Origin: Adineta vaga
Lineage: Eukaryota; Rotifera
NCBI GenBank assembly: GCA_021613535.1
Contig: CP075492.1
Coordinates: 992,001-1,056,000 of the forward strand
DNA length: 64,000 nucleotides
Direction: 5' to 3'
Both the position numbers and the translations under genes were made by a program. Every line of letters starts with the position of its first letter. The stretch's first letter is position 1. The notes below the pieces were generated by a model. It was not told the origin of the DNA. It saw only the letters and a program-made list of their open reading frames with translations, and ran no database searches. Below, in pieces: positions 57,972 to 64,000 of the stretch.

Positions 57972-59159
57972 TATCTGAAAATAAATATTCGTTTTAGATT
58001 ATCAATTATTTATTAATATTGTTATTTTAATTGTTTACAAGTCATTATATCTGATAAATTCTATCCTTTTTACTTCATCTAAACACAGATAATTCAATAA
58101 TCAATGATTTATTTTAATTACTACGAAAATTTCTCTGTTAAACTAATTATTTTATTGAGATATTTTATGTAAAGCAATAAATAAACGATTCAATATCATT
58201 TTTTTTTGTTCGCAAACTATTTGTCGCTTTGTCTTACCGTAAATTTTTTAGAATAAAAAAATCTTCTTCAAACTAATTACAATGTTTCTTGAATTATAGA
58301 AAAGATTAAAACAGATACGTCAGAAAAATATTTTCTAATGAATGTATTAACAAAGAATGACAACTTGAAGAAAAATATAAATTCTTTCATCTCATCAATA
58401 AATAATAATAAATATTCTTTGTAACTATAGTTTTCTATTATTATTGAGCATGACAAGAATTAAATGTGATAAACCCTCTTCATATCTCTTAATCGTTCTA
58501 TGTTTCACAATGTTTCATCAAATTTTAAATGTATTCTATTGTACTAAATTGGTCTACAAGTAAGAAAATATAGAATAAAAGTGTTTATAAATCTCTATTA
58601 TGACTTTAACAAATGAATTAACCTTTTATCTATGATGAAAAGATATCCAAATTTTATTATCTATCGAGACTTACCTATTGTAGAGATATTGCTCTTAGTG
58701 GCGTGTTCGGACACTGTCGTACCACTTCAGTAAAACTCATTCACAAAAATTAAAAATTTTCTGAGATTAACGTTGACTGACACATTTTTATTTTATCAGT
58801 GGCTGGATTAAGTCATCTCTGATTATCCTATTAGTTGTTTTATTAAGAGATAAAGATTGATAGATAAAAAAAATCTTTTATAACGAAAAGATCTTTTGTT
58901 AAAGATAATATTTCATTTCTCATTTACATGGGTGTGGGTGTGGGTGGGGTGTTTATCTTCTTCTCTTACCCACACCCACACCCTCAAGATATTTGAACTA
59001 TTTTTGTAATGTTGATGATTGAAAAAATTGATGACCATAATAATGAATTATAATTCTCGAAAATATATATTTAGTGTCAGATGCGTTGCTTTGCCAAAAT
59101 GAGGATAATTTATCATTCTTTTCTACAAAAAAATATTCATATAATCATTTGATCTTCGA
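57972..59159. other. Intergenic with one hairpin element
   Basis: 1.2 kb AT-rich promoter side of the GPCR; no domain-bearing ORF. Contains the hairpin at 58927-58989. Confidence 0.4.
58927..58989. repeat. Telomere-like hairpin element, well preserved
   Basis: CATGGGTGTGGGTGTGGGTG then GGGTGTTTATCTTCTTCTCT, then TACCCACACCCACACCCTCA and AGAT. Arms complementary over 18-20 bp. Confidence 0.9.
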
Positions 59160-59700
59160 TTAAATTTGATTTACTTGTTCTTCTAGATCATCATTCACAA
59201 ATTTAACTGTTAATAAACTGACTGATTTGATACTGTTTATATTTGATCCTAAATTATGTTTGAAACGAAGAATTAATTGACTTCAGTTCTTTCCACGTTT
59301 TCATTTTATTGTTATAATTTGGAGGAAAATAAAATTCAAATTTCTTTAATTGTAATGGATTTGTTTCAATAAATTGTTCCCATAACGATAACCTTCAGAC
59401 ATACAATTTATTCGTACATCAATAAGCTTTAGATAATTTAATGAAGGTGTTGATGAAAGAAACCATTCAAGTTCATCGATTTCAACACTCTAAAGTTTTT
59501 CAATAGTTAAAGATTGTAATTGTTGAAAAGTAATAGGATATTGGGATGTTGACTTATTAATAAGATTCGCTGAACAAAAGTCAGATTTTAGAATAATTGT
59601 ATGTAACTGTGAAGAACATTGAGATATTTGCCATAAATCATTCAAAGTCAGAGAAGAATCGATCGACATATATCGTATCATTGAAATAGATAGACAACTA
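59160..59700 (-). pseudogene. F-box/LRR-type remnant
   Basis: Minus-strand frames give MIRYMSIDSSLTLNDLWQIS and QLQSLTIEKL, then after a break SVEIDELEWFLSSTPSLNYL followed by KLIDVRINCMSEG. LRR-type strands (L..L.L....) and the phrase WFLSSTPSLNYLKLI are typical of the rotifer F-box/LRR family seen intact at 21.8-23.6 kb. Stops and frame changes occur about every 100-200 bp and no F-box start was found. Confidence 0.6.
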
Positions 59701-60476
59701 GCTCTGAATAAGTCACGATAACTTAGCGATTAATGAAAATAATGTAAGTAAAGTAAGATTAAGATGTTTCGACAGAAAAATTCAATTGGTTTTCATCAAT
59801 GTCAATGAAATGACATTTTGTGGTTAATCAAAGAACACAGAAGATGGAAATGCTGTTGAGAAAGTGAGACACTACCAGAGGATTTATCTATTTTGAAATT
59901 TCTTTCTTCTGCTGGATTTATTCTTAGATTCACACACTTTTAAGATAGTATCGGATAGTCTATTGAAAACTTAATCAATAAAAGTGTTTCATTATACGGA
60001 CAGAAAAATTCTATTCGATTATTTATTAAATTCATTCTGTTTGTTTTTTATTTAACTTAAAATATTACTTGAAAGGATGAACATGAATGATATAAGCAAC
60101 AAAAAGACATGGATCTTCATAATATTTAACAATTTTCTATCGAATATTTTTTATTCAAAGAGCAATTGGATAGTTGTGAATGTTTGCTACAGGATTAGAC
60201 ATACAAAAATGCAAAAAAACAAAATTATGTTTTCGATTGTCGAAGGATTAGACAATTCACTGCAAATATAGTATTAATACAAAGAATACAGGTGCAATTT
60301 TATAGCAATATTCTTTTCATTTCAATTCAATTTACAATGAAGACAAAAATAACAATAGTTTGTTACTTCTTTCTTCTTTTGAGGTATTGAAATTTTCGTT
60401 TTTATCTAAATTATACTGAAAATCAACTTATTTCATTTTAGTTCCATAGGTTTGTTTAGCATTTCATATTGTATAT
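59701..60476. other. No recognised gene
   Basis: AT-rich; short ORFs without domains on both strands. Confidence 0.35.
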
Positions 60477-61975
60477 TCATCTATAATATAAATATCTTGA
60501 ATAGAACATATGAACTAGTAAGATACTGGAATCATCTGGATCGAGTGAAATGTTTTGGATATGATAACATTCGTTGAAGTTGGATAGCGCTTCTTCATAA
60601 TGATGCAATTTATTATGGATAATTCCATAAAATAGCCAGTCAAAGATTGCTAGAGAGATTGTTTTTGCTAAGTGTATCATATGAATCTCTACAGCAATCT
60701 GAACATAATTTATTGCATCAATGAATTGCTCCAAATGGTAACTTGTGAAACCCATTTGACTAAAAGCATAACCGCGACTCAAGCTGTCTAGTGGAAACAG
60801 CATTGTTTCGATCTGCAAACATTCTTCGAGTACCGGTAGACTCTCTTCATATTTTCTTTGCGTGATCAATAATTTGGAAAACGCTTTCCAATGGTTTGCT
60901 AGTTCGATCAAAGACGTTGATTGATTTGTTATGGTTGAGCGAGACACCGATAAAGTTTGGTAATTACCATCTGACAAATCCGAAATAGATTTTAGCTGAT
61001 ATAAAAGTCTCTGAACTATTTGTTTATGGATCTCTGCGCAATCAGTCAGATTCGGTATCGACAAAGACCTCTGAATCTCTAACGAATGAAGGTATCATTG
61101 TTGTTCTTCTGGAGCCTATGAATATTACCCAATGTCCTCCAAATCCCCCCATGCTCGTGGATTCGTTTGAGATGAATGTTTAGAATGCATTGCACTTGCC
61201 TGTTGATAATTAACATGAGCTCCCATAAAATCGGATTCAATATGCAAAATTGAACCTATGGACCGATACACATTGCTCAACTTTGAGTAGTCTTGAGTTA
61301 TGGCATTTTTGAAATGTTCTAAGTATTTCATAAAAGCAGGTAATGCATCATCGAATTATTTGAGTTCAAAATAAATAGAGCCTACCATAAACCATAGCTT
61401 ACTTTTATCGTGATCCCCCGACGAAACCGACTCTTGTGATGTGTTCAGAGCCTTTTTATAGTTAATTAGTGCATCCGAATATTTCTCAAATGAGAACATG
61501 CATATGGCATGTTTGCAATAGCAATCTGTTCAGCGTTGTGATAACACTGTAATGCTTCGGACAGACTCTTCTTTTTAAGCTGACATTCAGCTTGAAGTAT
61601 ATAGACTTCGATTAAACGGATTGGTTGTAACGAATGATTTTCTAGTTCTAATGTAAGTAGTTGAGCAATAATTGAAAGCGCCTTGTCATACAACTTCTGT
61701 GATTTGTATAACGATGCTTGCTGGAATAATCGACGTGCAAAGCTACTTCTGTTTGCACATGTTTGGTTTGATTCGGATGATAGAGATTCGTTGTCATCAT
61801 GTGCAAGGAACTCGCCTAGGATACTAAGAAGAATTTCCTGTTTGTTTACTAACAAACTATCTGATAATATTGTTCTTCGTGTAATATTGATTGCTTGCTT
61901 TATAAACGGAAATGCTTTGTCATCTTCATTTCTTGATCTGTGAGCCATGTTCAACAGCTCAAGACAACCACTAAT
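60477..61975 (-). pseudogene. TPR-repeat protein remnant
   Basis: Minus-strand reading starts CLELLNMAHRSRNEDDKAFP and passes through TPR-like helices: RRLFQQASLYKSQKLYDKAL, ECQLKKKSLSEALQCYHNAE, then after a frameshift near 61500 EKYSDALINYKKALNTS, a stop near 61360, then FKNAITQDYSKLSNVYRSIG and, after further stops, LANHWKAFSKLLITQRKYEE and HYEEALSNFNECYHIQNISL. Helical repeats with A..YY.KAL spacing fit a TPR solenoid, perhaps from an ART-TPR or kinesin-light-chain-type gene. The 5' end stops about 25 bp short of the long telomere-like array at 62.0 kb. Confidence 0.65.
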
Positions 61976-62002
61976 GATTATGGATGTAAAGATGGAAGAT
62001 GC

Positions 62003-62246
62003 TGAGGGTGTGGGTGTGGGTGGGTGTGGTGTGGGTGTGGGTGTGGGTGTGGGTGTGGGTGGGTGTGGGTGTGGATGTGGGTGAGGGTGTGGGTGTGTGT
62101 GGGTGTGGGTGTGTGTGGGTGTGGGTGTGTGTGGGTGTGGGTGTGTCTATGCGGTCCTCGCTCATATTCCCATTCACACCCACACCCACACCCACACCCA
62201 CCCACCCACACCCACACCCACACCCACACCCACCCACACCCTCAAG
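62003..62246. repeat. Long telomere-like inverted array
   Basis: Left arm 62003-62145 is a nearly pure (GGGTGT)n array with GGGTGTG variants. The loop is about 62146-62173 (CTATGCGGTCCTCGCTCATA). The right arm 62174-62245 is (ACACCC)n ending ACACCCTCAAGAT. Outer ends GCTGAGGGTGTG and CACACCCTCAAG match the short hairpins. The hexamer corresponds to the TGTGGG repeat I recall as the telomeric unit of the bdelloid Adineta vaga. All ORFs across it are artefacts of the repeat. Confidence 0.95.
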
Positions 62247-62723
62247 ATGTTGTTTTCTTAAGTCAAAGATCGACGTATTCTATCCGTGCTTAGGTTTATT
62301 GTGACAAAAAGGGTGTATTACATTTATATCGTGACTTTCTTTTTAAAAAAATCGACACAGCCATCGCAGTCGAAGACTATCTCAATGACGTTGCTGAAGC
62401 TTCGTAGCTGTATTATACACACAAAAATCATGTTTGGTCTGATCAATGTTCTCATCGAGTCAGATAAACTCAACAGTACATTGGCCGATAAAATGATATA
62501 GAACTCAAGACAGTCTGACTTACTATTTCGTCTAACACTTCTCATAAGATCGTATTCTAAATGTCAAAAACTTATTAAATCATCAGTAATCAATCATTCT
62601 ATTAGAGATAATACACTTTGATCATTTATTTTATTTATTTAAAAATCAAATCACACAAATTTTGTAAATATTGAAGATTCATTGCAAACATAATACTCAT
62701 CGACAATACAAAGAACAAAATCA
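62247..62723. other. No recognised gene
   Basis: Between the array and the Rieske-type gene; no domain-bearing ORF. Short frames here (for example 62286-62501 plus) show no motif. Confidence 0.35.
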
Positions 62724-63393
62724 TTACCAATCATTAACATCGATATCATTATCTTCTTTTGTTACATAAAATTGATTGAACCAACGGCGTAGTTTCATTA
62801 CTGGACCATCATTTTTTACAAGAAATGGTGAACGTCTATGTATCTAAATTGAGAAAAAAAACAAACGTTCGTTCTTCTTAAATAAAACGTCGTTTTATTT
62901 TAATCTACTTTATTTTCCCAAACAAAAAGATCTCGTTGCCATTGTGCAATCCAATTTCCGACAATATACCAACTTAGAAATCTTGAAATTTTACTTTCTG
63001 CAAATACTCGAAAAACAACATTTAATTTCGTATACTCAGTTGGAGTGTTTGTATGAAATAAATATAATCTTCCGAATTCACCATCGAAACGAAATAATGT
63101 CATACTTCCAGGTCCATGAAAAATAATTGTTGCACTAACTTTAGTTGATTCATATTTTTTACCAAAGATTTCTAACAGTGCTGTATTGTAAAACAAAATT
63201 TTCCATGGTTCTTCAGCAAATGAAAACGATGGCGTATGATGAATATTAACAAATGGTACACGCCATTCCGTCCATGGAATTAACATTTGACCATGTAATG
63301 GACCAAAATGTTGAATATCAGCGGCATTTTCAGTGAATTCTTGAAGATGCATATTTATATTTGGATAACGATATGTGCCTCGAAAGAGAACGT
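62724..63393 (-). CDS. Rieske-type oxygenase C-terminal exons (DAF-36/Neverland-like), 5' truncated
   Basis: Last exon 62724-62843 (IHRRSPFLVKNDGPVMKLRR, WFNQFYVTKEDN...DW stop) joins 63393-62909 through an intron with donor GTAGAT and acceptor CAATTTAG in phase 0, giving WENK-IHRRSPF. The upstream exon reads YPNINMHLQEFTENAADIQH then FGPLHG, the non-haem iron region (E-N-A/G-A-D-x-x-H-x-x-x-x-H) of Rieske oxygenases. Near the end is LSWYIVGNWIAQWQRDLFVW followed by ENK and the W..FY phrase. The pattern resembles cholesterol 7-desaturases (DAF-36/Neverland), which make 7-dehydrocholesterol from dietary sterol. The N-terminal Rieske [2Fe-2S] domain should lie upstream, but the frame is lost at about 63393 beside a short perfect palindrome (63388-63408), and no CxH motif was found before 64000. 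Confidence 0.7.
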
Positions 63394-63408
63394 CCTTAAA
63401 GGACGTTC
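63388..63408. repeat. Perfect 21-nt palindrome
   Basis: Arms GAACGTCCTT and AAGGACGTTC around one central A. It sits exactly where the Rieske-type reading frame is lost, so it may mark the edge of inserted DNA. Confidence 0.7.
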
Positions 63409-64000
63409 AGGCTAAAATATTAGTTTTTTCATCCTCCTTCCTGTCTGACGGTGCCTGTTGTTAATCGAACCCCCGGACTTGCAGATCAACTGAGCTGTGC
63501 CGGATAGTAATGCACGCCTCGACCATGTTAACCAAAAATCTTTGGAGAACGCGCTACGCTATCCCATGGTTTCAGACATGTTATAAGAAAACTAAAGAAA
63601 TGAATTACCATTTGTCCAATCTATCCAAGAAAGAAGTGTCCGGATGTATCCGCCTGTCCTGAGAAGCAGATGGATGCAAGTCTAGATAACACGTAAGTTG
63701 ATGGAAGTTCAGTTATCACATAAAATGACATGACTCCTAGTACAATAGCATGCACACTCGGATCGATGCTTACAGCATAAACAATGAGAATTATGAATGA
63801 ACACAGCTTACGACGGAGTTAAACATTAGTCAAGTTAACAAACTCATCGATCAATGCCTACTTTTGTTACAAAAATCAAGGTAGAACGATTAATCAAAAC
63901 GTTACTTGAAATGAACATCTAACAATGTAATTATTTTGTCGGGTTGATTTGATTAATTACCAAGATATCTAAAATCACAATACGTTGTGGCCTGGAAACT
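63409..64000. other. Unassigned sequence at window end
   Basis: Higher GC than the rest of the window in the first 250 bp. Apart from the tRNA-like boxes I see no gene. It could be the inside of a mobile element that interrupts the Rieske-type gene, continuing beyond the window. Confidence 0.35.
63460..63528 (-). ncRNA. tRNA-like pol III box pair (SINE or tRNA remnant)
   Basis: On the minus strand: TGGTCGAGGCGTGC (A-box-like, at 63524-63511) followed about 50 nt later by GGGGGTTCGATTAAC (B-box-like, at 63474-63460). Spacing suits a tRNA or tRNA-derived SINE head. No complete cloverleaf could be drawn with confidence. It lies in the DNA that replaces the 5' part of the Rieske-type gene. Confidence 0.4.

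Noticed and set aside
24775-62246. Hairpins as ordinary intrinsic transcription terminators
   Set aside because: This is a eukaryotic genome. Elements share an asymmetric core in both orientations and are found next to dead fragments, so an element family fits better, although a secondary insulating or terminating effect is not excluded.
24775-62246. Hairpins as plain TG microsatellites
   Set aside because: Fixed termini (TTGAGGG...CCCTCAA) and conserved spacer words are not expected from slippage.
61971-62304. Several long ORFs on both strands across 62.0-62.3 kb
   Set aside because: They translate only the hexamer repeat (alternating few residues) in all frames; an artefact of the array.

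Overview
The window looks like AT-rich genomic DNA of a small-intron metazoan, most probably a bdelloid rotifer (Adineta/Rotaria-like). Support comes from short GT-AG introns (about 50-60 bp), expanded FG-GAP, NHL, F-box/LRR, TPR-ADP-ribosyltransferase and orphan GPCR families, abundant decayed DNA transposons, and many TGTGGG-type G-rich blocks that resemble the hexamer reported at bdelloid telomeres. Species assignment is inference.

Layout. 1-3.3 kb: a large FG-GAP beta-propeller protein (5' end cut by the window). 3.3-4.2 kb: hypothetical and NHL-repeat exons on the minus strand. 4.2-8.9 kb: a PARG-type glycohydrolase with PBZ-like zinc fingers, broken by one stop and two frameshifts. 9.1-18.9 kb: a minus-strand cluster of transposon-type genes: a P-element-like transposase interrupted by one TGA, a KDZ-type (CxC5/CxC6-like) transposase, and a DUF3987-like P-loop protein. 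18.9-21.7 kb: gene-poor, with a 105-bp tandem repeat. 21.8-23.6 kb: F-box/LRR gene. 23.8-24.6 kb: a short Merlin/ISXO2-type element with about 78-bp inverted repeats.

24.8-64 kb: intact genes separated by gene remnants. Intact-looking genes are three 7TM receptors, a fatty-acid-binding protein, a secreted Hint (hedgehog-type) protein and an ADP-ribosyltransferase-TPR protein. A 21-exon NHL-REJ-GPS-PLAT-polycystin gene (28.8-38.2 kb) is complete apart from one extra base. Remnants include NHL, kelch, ART-TPR, GPCR, carboxylesterase, PiggyBac, GNAT, TPR and F-box pieces, and the 3' part of a Rieske oxygenase.

The most unusual signal is a family of about 18 palindromic telomere-like elements of roughly 50-65 bp, with arms like TTGAGGGTGTGGGTGTGG and a related spacer. 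They are confined to 20.6-62.3 kb, lie between genes, and often abut truncated gene pieces. One copy at 62.0-62.25 kb has long arrays in both arms.

Splice sites, frames and repeats were read by eye; family names come from motif recognition, not database searches.
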